From contig JBBQGB010000008.1 in assembly GCA_038322575.1 (NCBI GenBank), positions 3,654-67,653 on the forward strand: a stretch of DNA of 64,000 nucleotides, read 5' to 3'. Shown piece after piece: positions 40,173 through 51,008 of the stretch (position 1 is its first letter; each line of letters opens with the position of its first letter). Origin of the DNA: JACMOY01 sp038322575 (GTDB lineage Bacteria > Actinomycetota > Actinomycetes > Actinomycetales > Angustibacteraceae). The notes below the pieces were generated by a model that saw only the letters and a program-made list of their open reading frames with translations, did not search any database and was not told the origin of the DNA. The translations under genes and the position numbers were made by a program.

Positions 40173-41249
40173 CTAGCCCGACCGGCGGCGGTCCAGCCCC
40201 CAGACGACGGCGGCGTGAGGGAACGTCAGGGCCAGCAGTACGCCGACCTCGGCCTGCAGCCCGGCCAGGTCGCGGGCCCACCACAGGCCCAGCACCGCGA
40301 GCAGCGCCACGGCGGCCGGCAGGGCCGCGGCCCGGGCCAGGACGCGACCGGCGGTCGACCACGCGGGGGTGGCCCCCTCGTCGGAGCGGTCGGAGCGGTC
40401 GGAGCGGTCGGAGCGGTCGGAGCGGTCGGAGCGGTCGGACCGCGCGGCCCCGCGGGCCAGGTCGAGCAGCCGGCCGGTGTGGCGCAGCGAGTGCCACAGG
40501 CCGAAGTAGACGCCGAAGGCAGCCAGCGGCGGCGCCAGGGTGAAGGTCGCGGCGAGCAGGGCCAGCTCGGCCGCCTCCAGGTGCCGGCGGGCGCGCACCA
40601 GGACGACCAGGGCCACGACCACGCTGACGGCGAGGAGCACCAGACCAGGCACCCGGGCCGCCTGGGCCGTCTCGGCGAGCCGCGGTGACAGGCCGGCCAG
40701 CAGGACGCCGATGTCGCGGGGCCGGGCCCACAGCAGCAGCCCCACGACGACCGCGCCGTGCGCGAGGGCCAGCGACCAGTCCTCGCGGGAGGTGGGCACC
40801 CGGCGTCCGGCCCGCTCGGCGGAGGTCACGACCTCGCCGCGGCCGAAGTGGACGGCGGACAGCACCAGGAAGGCCGCCAGCGCCGGGGTCGGGGCGAGGA
40901 GGAAGGCGCCGAGCGCGAGGGCGGCGACGGCGGCGTACGCACCGGCGAACAGCGCCAGCCGCGTCGTGCTCGGGCGGCGCGAGCCGCCGCGCGGGTCGCC
41001 GGCACCCCACCACCACGGGACGAGGTGGTCGACGGCGCCGTGCGGGACGCCCAGGGCGACACCCACCAGGGCGAGGGGCAGGGCCAGGGACGAGGTCAGG
41101 GCGGGCGCAGCGACGGCGAGCAGCAGGAGCGAGCCCATCGCCGCCACCGGGACCCAGGTGAGCCAGGGCAGGGCCTGCATGGCAGGGCCCGAACGCGCAC
41201 CGACCGGCCACCGCGAGGTCGCGGTGGCCGGTCGGTGCAGCAGGGACAT
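40173..41249 (-). CDS. blh: Brp/Blh-type beta-carotene 15,15'-dioxygenase (retinal synthesis)
   Basis: A 358-residue polytopic membrane protein. It cleaves beta-carotene into two retinals, the rhodopsin chromophore. The iron-binding histidines are in GVPHGAVDHLVPWWW, SAVHFGRGE, FGLWHSLRHTGR and LTFPHAAVVWGL. It starts 16 bases after the rhodopsin stop on the same strand, so the two form an operon. An internal cytoplasmic loop carries seven Arg-Ser-Asp repeats encoded by a 9-bp tandem repeat. No lycopene cyclase is in the window, so beta-carotene must be made elsewhere. Confidence 0.85.
   Translation of the reverse strand: MSLLHRPATATSRWPVGARSGPAMQALPWLTWVPVAAMGSLLLLAVAAPALTSSLALPLALVGVALGVPHGAVDHLVPWWWGAGDPRGGSRRPSTTRLALFAGAYAAVAALALGAFLLAPTPALAAFLVLSAVHFGRGEVVTSAERAGRRVPTSREDWSLALAHGAVVVGLLLWARPRDIGVLLAGLSPRLAETAQAARVPGLVLLAVSVVVALVVLVRARRHLEAAELALLAATFTLAPPLAAFGVYFGLWHSLRHTGRLLDLARGAARSDRSDRSDRSDRSDRSDRSDEGATPAWSTAGRVLARAAALPAAVALLAVLGLWWARDLAGLQAEVGVLLALTFPHAAVVWGLDRRRSG
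40381..40440. repeat. 9-bp tandem repeat inside blh encoding (Arg-Ser-Asp)n
   Basis: TCGGAGCGG is repeated six times exactly from 40381, with a partial seventh copy. The unit length is a multiple of three, so copy-number changes would lengthen or shorten a hydrophilic loop without breaking the frame. Confidence 0.9.
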
Positions 41250-41265
41250 GAACGTCAGCCGATCC

Positions 41266-42114
41266 TCAGACCCGAGCGCCGCTGGGCGCCGTGGCGTCCG
41301 GCACGAGCTCGTCGTCGGAGTACGTCGGGTCCTCGAGACCGCTCTTGACGCGGGCGATCTTGTAGATGGCCAGGCCGTACGCCGCCTTGGCGAAGATGTC
41401 GGCGAGGCTGTAGCCGCCCTGGCGCAGGACGAACCCGCTGGCGCCGCCGAAGAAGTCGCCGCCGATCATCGGGAACAGGTAGGCGATGGGGTAGACGCCC
41501 CACAGGCCGACCAGCGCGAGGCGGAGCATCTTGATCGTGTGCTGCACCTCGACGGGCTGGCGCACCAGCGAGCGCGACAGCTCGACGAACAGCACGTAGA
41601 GCAGGTAGATGAAGGGGATCGTCGACAGGAAGCCCCACAGCGCGCGGGAGCCGACGGTGGTGGCGATCTCACCCGGGTAGCCGAGCAGGATCATCAGGGC
41701 CGAGGCCGGCACCAGCTTGTAGAGCAGCCCGCGCTGGGCGACGCGGCCCAGGGCCATGACGGCGACCGTCTCGACGAGCAGCAGCGGCACGGTCAGCAGC
41801 CAGTCGACGTACCGGTAGGCCTCGTTGAACTCGATGTTCGAGAGGTTGTGCGGCGCGCTGACCGAGCTGCCCGGGGGGTAGCTCTCGTTGAAGTTGCTGA
41901 AGATCCGGAAGTAGTGGTACGCCGCGATGCCACAGACGATCGCCGAGACGACCAGTGCGTTGCGGTAGCGCGGCGCGACGCGCCCGCGCGAGAGGAGCAG
42001 GAACAGCGCCGTGAAGAGCATCGACGCGATGACGAGTGAGAAGAGGTTGTAGACGGTGGCGAACTGACCCGCGGAGAGCGAGGGGATGTTGACGCCTGAT
42101 ACGTCGGTGAGCAT
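41266..42114 (-). CDS. Proton-pumping microbial rhodopsin (actinorhodopsin/xanthorhodopsin-like)
   Basis: A 282-residue seven-helix retinal protein. Helix C reads RYVDWLLTVPLLLVE and gives the proton-pump triad D104 (acceptor), T108 and E115 (donor). H67 in AYHYFRI would pair with the acceptor. K243 in FAKAAYG is the retinal Schiff-base lysine. L112, at the proteorhodopsin tuning position, predicts green absorption. G145 in LLGYPGE matches the small residue that lets a carotenoid antenna dock in xanthorhodopsin-like pumps. I chose the ATG at 42114 because GGGAG lies five bases upstream; a longer start at 42138 lacks it. It forms an operon with blh. Confidence 0.93.
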   Translation of the reverse strand: MLTDVSGVNIPSLSAGQFATVYNLFSLVIASMLFTALFLLLSRGRVAPRYRNALVVSAIVCGIAAYHYFRIFSNFNESYPPGSSVSAPHNLSNIEFNEAYRYVDWLLTVPLLLVETVAVMALGRVAQRGLLYKLVPASALMILLGYPGEIATTVGSRALWGFLSTIPFIYLLYVLFVELSRSLVRQPVEVQHTIKMLRLALVGLWGVYPIAYLFPMIGGDFFGGASGFVLRQGGYSLADIFAKAAYGLAIYKIARVKSGLEDPTYSDDELVPDATAPSGARV

Positions 42115-42191
42115 GACGACTCCCAGGTGATGCGGCACCTATGCCGCCTTCTTCGTGACCACTCACCGAGGGCTCGGCGAGGCAGGGCCAG

Positions 42192-42236
42192 TTCTACGCC
42201 CGGTGAAGATCCAAGAGCAACTCGTGCAGGTTTGGT
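42192..42236 (-). promoter_or_regulatory. Candidate promoter and LitR-type operator for rhodopsin-blh
   Basis: On the minus strand CCAAACCTGCACGAG (42236-42222) runs into TTGCTC (42221-42216, possible -35), and 18 bases later TAGAAC (42197-42192, possible -10). CCAA and TTGG bracket the site at 42236 and 42212. Fourteen of the first 15 bases recur inside the adjacent regulator gene (42626-42640). Confidence 0.45.
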
Positions 42237-42248
42237 GAAGCGCTTTGG

Positions 42249-43166
42249 TCACGGCACCGCCGTCGCCGAGGCGCGGCGCGCCCACGCGAGGGCGAGGCGG
42301 TCGACCGCGTCGGCCAGGCTCACGCACAGCGTCGCCGGCCCGCCGTCGACGCCGGACCACCCCGGCCCACCCACCAGCAGCATGAGCCGGCGGTGGGCTC
42401 GGGCGACGGCCGTCAGCCCCGGTGCCGCAGCACCGTCGGGCGAGCTGAGCCACACCAGGACGCCGGCTGCCCGGGTGCGGCGCGCCGCGCTGGCCAGGGA
42501 CGTCATCGGCGTCCGCGCCCCCAGCAGCCGGGCCGGCACCCCCTGCTCGGCCAGGGCCGACCGCACGGCGTGCAGCGCGAGGACGTGCTCCTCGTGCGGG
42601 CCACCCGCGAGCAAGACGGGGTTCTCTCGTGCAGGTTCGGGAAGACGCGCGACGTGACGGACGAAGGCGGTGGTCAGCGCCTGGGTGAGCATGTGCTCGA
42701 CCTCGATGCCCTCGCCGGTGCGCTGCCAGTGCTCACCGGCGGCGACGAGCACCGGGCGCAGCGCCAGGTCCCACGCCGTCAACGTCCCCTGCTCGCCGAG
42801 CAGGTCCAGGACGGTGTCCTCGACGGCCATCTCGTCCAGGCGCGCGGCCGCCCGGGCCAGGCCCCGGGCCGCTCTGCCGGCGCCCGGCACCGCGAGCACC
42901 GCGCCGCCGGGCCCGCCGCGGCGCGGGGGGCCCGGGGGACCTGGCGCGACGCCGTTGACGAGGGCGGCCGCCGCGGCCGGGCTGGTGCCCGACACCACGG
43001 CCTCGTGCACCTGCTGGAGCCGCTGGAGGTCCTCGGCGGTGAAGCGCCGGTGGCCACCGGGCGAGCGGGCCGAGGCGGTCAGCCCGTAGCGCCGGCCCCA
43101 CATGCGCACTGTCGAGGCGGACACACCCAGCCGGGCGGCCACCTCACCCACCGGCAGCAGGCTCAC
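42249..43166 (-). CDS. MerR-family regulator with B12-binding domain (CarH/LitR-like photoreceptor)
   Basis: A 305-residue regulator. Residues 1-70 are a MerR winged helix (VGEVAARLGVSASTVRMWGRRYGL, SPGGHRRFTAEDL). The C-terminal part carries the adenosylcobalamin motif W147-x9-E157-H158 seen in CarH/LitR, and H194 in the following GPHEEHVLALH stretch is a candidate lower axial ligand. In that family, adenosylcobalamin acts as a light sensor: the dark form binds DNA and light releases it. It is encoded directly upstream of the rhodopsin gene on the same strand, so light-dependent control of rhodopsin-blh is a reasonable inference. A Pro/Gly-rich linker (about 73-95) separates the domains. Confidence 0.85.
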   Translation of the reverse strand: MSLLPVGEVAARLGVSASTVRMWGRRYGLTASARSPGGHRRFTAEDLQRLQQVHEAVVSGTSPAAAAALVNGVAPGPPGPPRRGGPGGAVLAVPGAGRAARGLARAAARLDEMAVEDTVLDLLGEQGTLTAWDLALRPVLVAAGEHWQRTGEGIEVEHMLTQALTTAFVRHVARLPEPARENPVLLAGGPHEEHVLALHAVRSALAEQGVPARLLGARTPMTSLASAARRTRAAGVLVWLSSPDGAAAPGLTAVARAHRRLMLLVGGPGWSGVDGGPATLCVSLADAVDRLALAWARRASATAVP

Positions 43167-43177
43167 GAGGGCTCGTC

Positions 43178-44449
43178 TCAGCGCCGGGCGAGGGCGTCAC
43201 GCATCGGCACCAGCTTCGCGTCGCTCTCGGCGAGCTCGGCCTCGGGTGCCGACCCGGCGACGATCCCGCACCCGGCGAACAGCCGCAGCCGCCCGGCGTC
43301 CCGGTCGACCTGGGCGCAGCGCAGGGCGATGCCCCACTCGCCGTCACCGCGACCGTCGATCCACCCCACCGGCCCCGAGTACCGGCCGCGGTCCATGCCC
43401 TCGAGCTCGCGGATGGCCCGCAGGGCGACGGGTGTGGGCGTTCCGCAGACGGCCGCCGTCGGGTGCAGGGCGGCGGCCAGGCCGAGCGAGCTGGCGCCGT
43501 CCGCGAGGACACCGGCGACGTCGGTGGCCAGGTGCATGACGTTGGCCAGGTGCAGCACGAACGGCGACTCGGGGACGTTCATCGACGAGCAGTGCGGTGC
43601 CAGGGCCTCGGCGAGGGACCGGACGGCGTACTCGTGCTCCTCGAGGTCCTTGCTGCTGCGCGCGAGCGACCCCGCGAGCACCAGGTCGTGGTCGTCGTCG
43701 CCGGTGCGCCGGATGGTGCCGGCCAGCACCCGCGAGTGCACCAGCCCGCGCTCGAGGCGCACCAGCAGCTCGGGGGTGGCGCCGACCAGGCCGTCGACGG
43801 CAAAGGTCCAGCACCCGGGGTAGCGCTCGGCCAGCCCGGCCAACAGCCAGCGCGGGTCGACGGCGCACTCGGTGGTCGCCAGCAGGTCACGTGCCAGGAC
43901 GACCTTGTCGACCGCCCCGGTGCCGATGCGTGCCACGGCGGCCGCGACCACCTGCTCCCACTGTGGTCCGGTCATCGCACCGTCGGCGTAGGCCACCTCA
44001 CCGGGGGCGAGCGGCTCGTGGGGACGCAGCCGGGGCGCGGCGGCCAGGGAGGCCTCGGGGGCGATGGTCGTCACCCACCACCGACCGGCCCGGTGGCCGA
44101 CGACGACCTCGGGCACCACGAGCGCGCCCCCCTCGGGCGAGCGGTCGTCGAAGGAGAACGACCCGAACGCGACCGGCCCGCTGCCGGGCAGGCCGACGTC
44201 GTCGCGCACCACGGTGCGGGCGAGCAGCGCCCGCCACCACTGCTCGGCGTCGGCGAACTGCGACCCGCCCGCCGCGGTGAAGCGGGCGGTCTGGCCCCAC
44301 CCGACCAGACCCTCGCCGCGGCGCACCCACGACAGCACCGGCGTGTCCGGCAGCAGGGCCAGCAGGGGGCCGGGGTCGGCGATCTCGCTGGTCCGCACGA
44401 CCAGCCCCAGCACGGGGTCGCCGTCGAGCGACGCGGTGAGGATCGACAC
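43178..44449 (-). CDS. menF: Isochorismate synthase
   Basis: A 423-residue chorismate-binding enzyme. It converts chorismate to isochorismate, the entry to menaquinone synthesis. Landmarks are VDKVVLARDLLA, GATPELLVRLERGLVHSRVLAGT, LHPTAAVCGTPTPVAL, YSGPVGWIDGRGDGEWGIALRCA and the terminal LFAGCGIVAGSAPEAELAESDAKLVPM. I chose the GTG at 44449; the sequence upstream is Arg/Pro-rich and not domain-like. It is divergent from menG across a 106-bp shared promoter region. Confidence 0.92.
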   Translation of the reverse strand: MSILTASLDGDPVLGLVVRTSEIADPGPLLALLPDTPVLSWVRRGEGLVGWGQTARFTAAGGSQFADAEQWWRALLARTVVRDDVGLPGSGPVAFGSFSFDDRSPEGGALVVPEVVVGHRAGRWWVTTIAPEASLAAAPRLRPHEPLAPGEVAYADGAMTGPQWEQVVAAAVARIGTGAVDKVVLARDLLATTECAVDPRWLLAGLAERYPGCWTFAVDGLVGATPELLVRLERGLVHSRVLAGTIRRTGDDDHDLVLAGSLARSSKDLEEHEYAVRSLAEALAPHCSSMNVPESPFVLHLANVMHLATDVAGVLADGASSLGLAAALHPTAAVCGTPTPVALRAIRELEGMDRGRYSGPVGWIDGRGDGEWGIALRCAQVDRDAGRLRLFAGCGIVAGSAPEAELAESDAKLVPMRDALARR

Positions 44450-44555
44450 GCGGTCAAGAGTAGGTCGCCGTGCTCGCACCCGCCGGGGGAGTGGCGCGGA
44501 GCGCGGTGGCGCGCAGCCCGGTGGCGCGCCGCACCGCCGGTGCGAGGATGACGGG

Positions 44556-45254
44556 GTGAGCAGAGCGAGTCTGGCCAAGGCGCCCCACGAGGTCGCCGCG
44601 ATGTTCGACGACGTGGCCCGGCGCTACGACCTGACCAACGACGTGCTGTCGCTCGGCCAGGACCGCGCCTGGCGGCGCGCGGTCGTGCGGGCCGTCGACC
44701 CGCGACCGGGCACGGTCGTCCTCGACCTGGCCGCCGGGACGGGCACCAGCAGCGAGCCGTTCGAGGTGGCCGGTGCACGGGTGGTGCCCGCCGACTTCTC
44801 GCTGGGGATGCTGCGGGTGGGCAAGCGCCGCCGTCGCGACCTGGGCTTCACCGCCGCCGACGCGCTGCGGCTGCCGTTCGCCGACGCCTCGTTCGACGCC
44901 GTGACGCTGTCGTTCGGGCTGCGCAACGTGGCCGACACCGACCTGGCCCTGCGTGAGCTGCTGCGGGTGACCCGCCCCGGTGGGCGCCTGGTGGTGTGCG
45001 AGTTCAGCCGGCCGCGCTGGGCGCCGTTCCGCCGTGTGTACGTCGACTACCTCGTGCGGGCGCTGCCCGGCGTGGCGAGGGTCGTGAGCTCCAACCCCGA
45101 GTCCTACGTCTACCTCGCCGAGTCCATCCAGGGCTGGCCGGACCAGGCCGCACTGGCCGCGCGGGTTCGCGCCGCGGGCTGGGACGACGTCGCCTGGCGT
45201 GACCTGTCCGGCGGGATCGTCGCCCTGCACCGCGGCACCCGACCGCTCGTCTGA
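44556..45254 (+). CDS. menG: Demethylmenaquinone methyltransferase
   Basis: A 232-residue SAM-dependent methyltransferase of the UbiE/MenG family, catalysing the last step of menaquinone synthesis. MFDDVARRYDLTNDVLSLGQDRAWRR, the SAM loop LDLAAGTGTSSEPF, ADALRLPFADASFDAVTLSFGLRNV and SSNPESYVYLAESIQGWPDQ are all characteristic. The GTG start at 44556 follows GGATGACGGG. Also known as ubiE. Confidence 0.95.
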   Translation: MSRASLAKAPHEVAAMFDDVARRYDLTNDVLSLGQDRAWRRAVVRAVDPRPGTVVLDLAAGTGTSSEPFEVAGARVVPADFSLGMLRVGKRRRRDLGFTAADALRLPFADASFDAVTLSFGLRNVADTDLALRELLRVTRPGGRLVVCEFSRPRWAPFRRVYVDYLVRALPGVARVVSSNPESYVYLAESIQGWPDQAALAARVRAAGWDDVAWRDLSGGIVALHRGTRPLV

Positions 45255-45339
45255 GGGACGGCGCCCGAGATGCGCGATCGGTCCCCCGGGGGTTGACTCG
45301 CAGTCGTAGGCGCGACCCCAACCGAAGGAGCTGACGGGC

Positions 45340-45513
45340 ATGGGCCTGGACGACAAGCTGAGCAACGCCAAGGACGACCTGCAGGGCAAGGCCAAGGAGG
45401 CCACCGGCAAGGTCACCGACAACGAGCGGCTCGAGGCCGAGGGCAAGGCCGACCAGTCCGCCGCCGACGCCAAGGCGGCCGGCGAGAAGGTCAAGGACGT
45501 CTTCAAGCACTGA
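45340..45513 (+). CDS. CsbD-like small stress protein
   Basis: A 57-residue hydrophilic, highly charged protein (MGLDDKLSNAKDDLQGKAKE, with ATGKVTDNERLEAEGKADQ and the end GEKVKDVFKH). This is the CsbD family, known as general-stress-induced proteins in Bacillus and common in actinobacteria; molecular function is unknown. GAAGGAG lies nine bases before the ATG. A GC-rich hairpin follows, separating it from nuoA. Confidence 0.85.
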   Translation: MGLDDKLSNAKDDLQGKAKEATGKVTDNERLEAEGKADQSAADAKAAGEKVKDVFKH

Positions 45514-45533
45514 CCGCCCCGACGTTCCTGCGG

Positions 45534-45561
45534 CCGGCCCTCTGACACACCGGGGGGCCGG
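45534..45561 (+). terminator. GC-rich hairpin after csbD
   Basis: CCGGCCC (45534-45540) pairs with GGGCCGG (45555-45561). It lies 20 bases beyond the csbD stop and upstream of the nuo promoter region, so it would insulate nuo from upstream transcription. Confidence 0.5.
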
Positions 45562-45583
45562 TCGTCGTCATGCTGCGAGGTCA

Positions 45584-45616
45584 TAGACTGCGACGGTGCT
45601 CGTGAACCGGGTCACA
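45584..45616 (+). promoter_or_regulatory. Candidate nuo promoter -10 and CRP/FNR-type site
   Basis: TAGACT at 45584-45589 is a plausible -10; no clear -35 is visible. CGTGA-ACCGGG-TCACA at 45601-45616 matches the CRP/GlxR-family consensus TGTGA-N6-TCACA in nine of ten positions. Its position at or just after the start point would suit repression. Confidence 0.45.
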
Positions 45617-45684
45617 AGCGGCCCGGCAGCATGTCAACCGAGAACCAGCAGCACGACCAACCAGCAGAGGGGAGCGGGAGCGGC

Positions 45685-46044
45685 GTGAACCCCTATGTGC
45701 CGATCCTCGTCCTGTTCGCCATCGGCGCCGGCTTCGCGGTCTTCTCGGTCCTGGCCGGGTCGCTGTCGGGACCCAAGCGCTACAACCGGGCCAAGCTCGA
45801 CGCCTACGAGTGCGGTATCGAGCCGACCCCGCACGCCGTGGGCGGCGGCCGGTTTCCCGTCAAGTACTACCTGACAGCGATGCTCTTCATCATCTTCGAC
45901 ATCGAGTCGGTGTTCCTGTTCCCGTTCGCGGTCGGCTTCGGCCAGCTCGGGATCTTCGCCCTCGTCGAGATGGTGCTGTTCATCCTCACCGTGTTCGTTG
46001 CGTACGCCTACGTCTGGCGTCGCGGCGGGCTGGAATGGGACTGA
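45685..46044 (+). CDS. nuoA: NADH-quinone oxidoreductase subunit A
   Basis: A 119-residue membrane subunit with three helices. KRYNRAKLDAYECGIEPT and FPVKYYLTAMLFIIFDIESVFLFPFAV are the family core. I prefer the GTG at 45685 (VNPYVPILVLF), which has GGGAGCG just upstream and matches the usual NuoA start. An in-frame ATG at 45631 would add 18 hydrophilic residues without a good ribosome site. It is the first gene of the 14-gene nuo operon. Confidence 0.93.
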   Translation: MNPYVPILVLFAIGAGFAVFSVLAGSLSGPKRYNRAKLDAYECGIEPTPHAVGGGRFPVKYYLTAMLFIIFDIESVFLFPFAVGFGQLGIFALVEMVLFILTVFVAYAYVWRRGGLEWD

Positions 46045-46051
46045 GGCCAGC

Positions 46052-46606
46052 ATGGGAATCGAAGAGAAGCTGCCCGCGGGCTTCATGCTCACCAGCGTCG
46101 AGAAGCTCGCCGGCTACATGCGCAAGAGCTCGGTGTGGCCGGCCACGTTCGGCCTGGCCTGCTGCGCGATCGAGATGATGGCCGTCGGCACGCCGGACTA
46201 CGACATCGCCCGCTTCGGCATGGAGCGCTTCAGCGCCACCCCGCGCCAGGCCGACCTGATGATCGTCGCCGGTCGGGTCAGCCAGAAGATGGCGCCCGTC
46301 GTCCGCCAGGTGTACGACCAGATGCCCGAGCCCAAGTGGGTCATCTCGATGGGCGTGTGCGCGAGCAGCGGCGGGATGTTCAACAACTACGCGATCGTGC
46401 AAGGGGTCGACCACATCATCCCGGTCGACGTCTACCTGCCCGGCTGCCCGCCGCGACCGCAGATGCTGCTGAACGCGATCATCACCCTGCACGAGCAGAT
46501 CCAGAACGCACCGCTCGGCGTCAACCGCGAGAAGGCCGCCCGCGCGGCCGAGGCGGCCGCCCTGGAGGCCACCCCCACCTCGCAGCTGAAGGGTCTGCTG
46601 GCGTGA
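46052..46606 (+). CDS. nuoB: NADH-quinone oxidoreductase subunit B
   Basis: A 184-residue subunit carrying the N2 [4Fe-4S] cluster next to the quinone site. The ligands are in GLACCAIEM, GVCASSGGMF and LPGCPPRP. It overlaps nuoC by four bases (GTGA). Confidence 0.96.
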   Translation: MGIEEKLPAGFMLTSVEKLAGYMRKSSVWPATFGLACCAIEMMAVGTPDYDIARFGMERFSATPRQADLMIVAGRVSQKMAPVVRQVYDQMPEPKWVISMGVCASSGGMFNNYAIVQGVDHIIPVDVYLPGCPPRPQMLLNAIITLHEQIQNAPLGVNREKAARAAEAAALEATPTSQLKGLLA

Positions 46607-47396
46607 GCGACCCCACCCCGCAGGCCGGGCCGGTCCCGCAGACCAAGCCCGACTCGGTCGTGGCCCAGGAGTCCGCGCCGCAGACCGCCGAGGTGCACGC
46701 CGCGTCCACCGAGGTCGCCACCACCGACGCCCTGCCCGAGGTCGTCGACGTCCGTCGCGGCATGTTCGGCGCGCACGACGCGGGCGACACCAGCGGGTAC
46801 GGCGGACTGGTGCGCACGGTGGCGATGCCCGCGCCCGTCCAGCGCCCGCTGGACGGCTGGTGGGACCTGGTGCCCGAGGTGCTCACCCGCACCCTGCCCG
46901 ACTCCGGCGCCACCTACGACGCGGCGGTCGAGAAGGTCGTCGCCGACCGCGGCGAGGTCACGTTCTTCGTGCGCCGCGAGCACCTCGTGGCGGTCGCCCG
47001 CGCCCTGCGCGACGAGCCCGAGCTGCGCTTCGAGATCTGCACCGGGGTCAGCGGCGTCCACTACCCGCACGAGACCGGTCGCGAGCTGCACGCCGTCTAC
47101 CACCTGCTCTCGATCACCCACGGCGGGCGGCGGGTGCGCCTGGAGGTCGTCTGCCCGGACGCCGACCCGCACGTGCCGTCGGTGGTCAGCGTCTACCCCG
47201 GCAACGACTGGCACGAGCGCGAGACGTGGGACATGTTCGGCTTGGTCTTCGACGGCCACCCGGCGCTGACCCGCATCCTGATGCCGGACGACTGGCCCGG
47301 CCACCCCCAGCGCAAGGACTACCCCCTCGGCGGCATCCCCGTCGAGTACAAGGGCGCGCAGATCCCGCCGCCCGACGAGCGGAGGTCGTACAGCTG

Positions 47397-47397
<1 letters not shown>
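46603..47397 (+). CDS. nuoC: NADH-quinone oxidoreductase subunit C
   Basis: A 264-residue peripheral subunit (30-kDa type). Its core has YPHETGRELHAVYHLLSI, VSVYPGNDWHERETWDMFGLVF and KDYPLGGIPVEYKG. An N-terminal extension of ~50 residues rich in Pro, Gln and Thr precedes the domain, longer than in most relatives. Its stop overlaps the nuoD start (TGATG). Confidence 0.94.
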
Positions 47398-48742
<1,345 letters not shown>

Positions 48743-48743
<1 letters not shown>

Positions 48744-49666
48744 TGAGCGCTGACGAGGCGATCGGGCTCACGCCCGGCTCCACCCGCGCGGGCGGTTACC
48801 CGGACGACGTCCGGCTGCGGCTGACGGCCGACTCGGCCGCGATCGTGGCGCGCTACCCGGTGGCCCGCTCGGCCCTGCTGCCGATGCTGCACCTGGTGCA
48901 GAGCGAGGAGGGGTACGTCAGCCAGCTCGGCATCGAGTTCTGCGCCGACTTCCTGGGCCTGTCGACGGCCGAGGTCGCGGGTGTCGCGACGTTCTACACG
49001 CAGTACAAGCGCCACCCCAACGGCACCTACACCGTCGGTGTCTGCACCAACACGCTCTGCGCCGTCATGGGCGGCGACGCCATCTGGGACGCGGTCAGCG
49101 AGCACCTCGACGTCGAGCACGACGAGACGACGGACGACGGGGCGATCACCCTCGAGCGGATCGAGTGCAACGCGGCGTGCGACTACGCGCCCGTCGTGAT
49201 GGTCAACTGGGAGTTCTTCGACAACCAGACGCCGGCCACCACCCGGGCGCTCGTCGACGACCTGCGCGCCGGGGTCGACGTCCGCCCCTCGCGCGGCGCC
49301 GACCGCGTGTGCACCTTCAAGCAGGTCTCGCGCACCCTCGCCGGTTTCGCCGACGGCCTGGCCGACCAGGGCGTGGGCGCCGGTGCACCCACCACGGTCG
49401 GCCTGCGGCTGGCCCGCGAGCGCGACTGGCAGGCCCCGACACCGTCGAGGTCCGACGCCGTGGCCGACGCCCCGGTCGAGCAGATCGCCGCCGACCACGT
49501 CGCCTCGCCGGGAGCCCCCAGCGCCAACGACGCCGCCGTCGCGCCCGGCGTCGACGGCGCAGCACCCACCGCCCGAGCCGGCGAGACCACGTCGCCGAAC
49601 GCGCCCCGCACCGCCGCCGCCAAGCGCGCCCCCCGCAAGCGAGCCACCCCGACGAAGGAGGCCTGA
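48743..49666 (+). CDS. nuoE: NADH-quinone oxidoreductase subunit E with long C-terminal tail
   Basis: A 307-residue subunit of the NADH-dehydrogenase arm. The thioredoxin-like [2Fe-2S] domain (residues ~20-185) has its cysteine ligands in VGVCTNTLCAVMGG and IECNAACDYAPVV. After a loop, the last ~90 residues are Ala/Pro/Thr-rich and end in a basic KRAPRKRATPTKEA segment, an extension not needed for the cluster. nuoF begins four bases after the stop. Confidence 0.94.
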
Positions 49667-49670
49667 GCCG

Positions 49671-51007
<1,337 letters not shown>

Positions 51008-51008
<1 letters not shown>

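Noticed and set aside
40381..40440. CRISPR array
   Set aside because: The repeat unit is 9 bp without spacers and lies in frame inside blh.
42140..42165. CRP-type site GTGA...TCAC upstream of rhodopsin
   Set aside because: The half-sites are four bases apart instead of six, so it does not fit the CRP/FNR consensus.
46860..47396. In-frame upstream extension of nuoD through nuoC
   Set aside because: The TGATG junction and the NuoD domain place the start at 47397.
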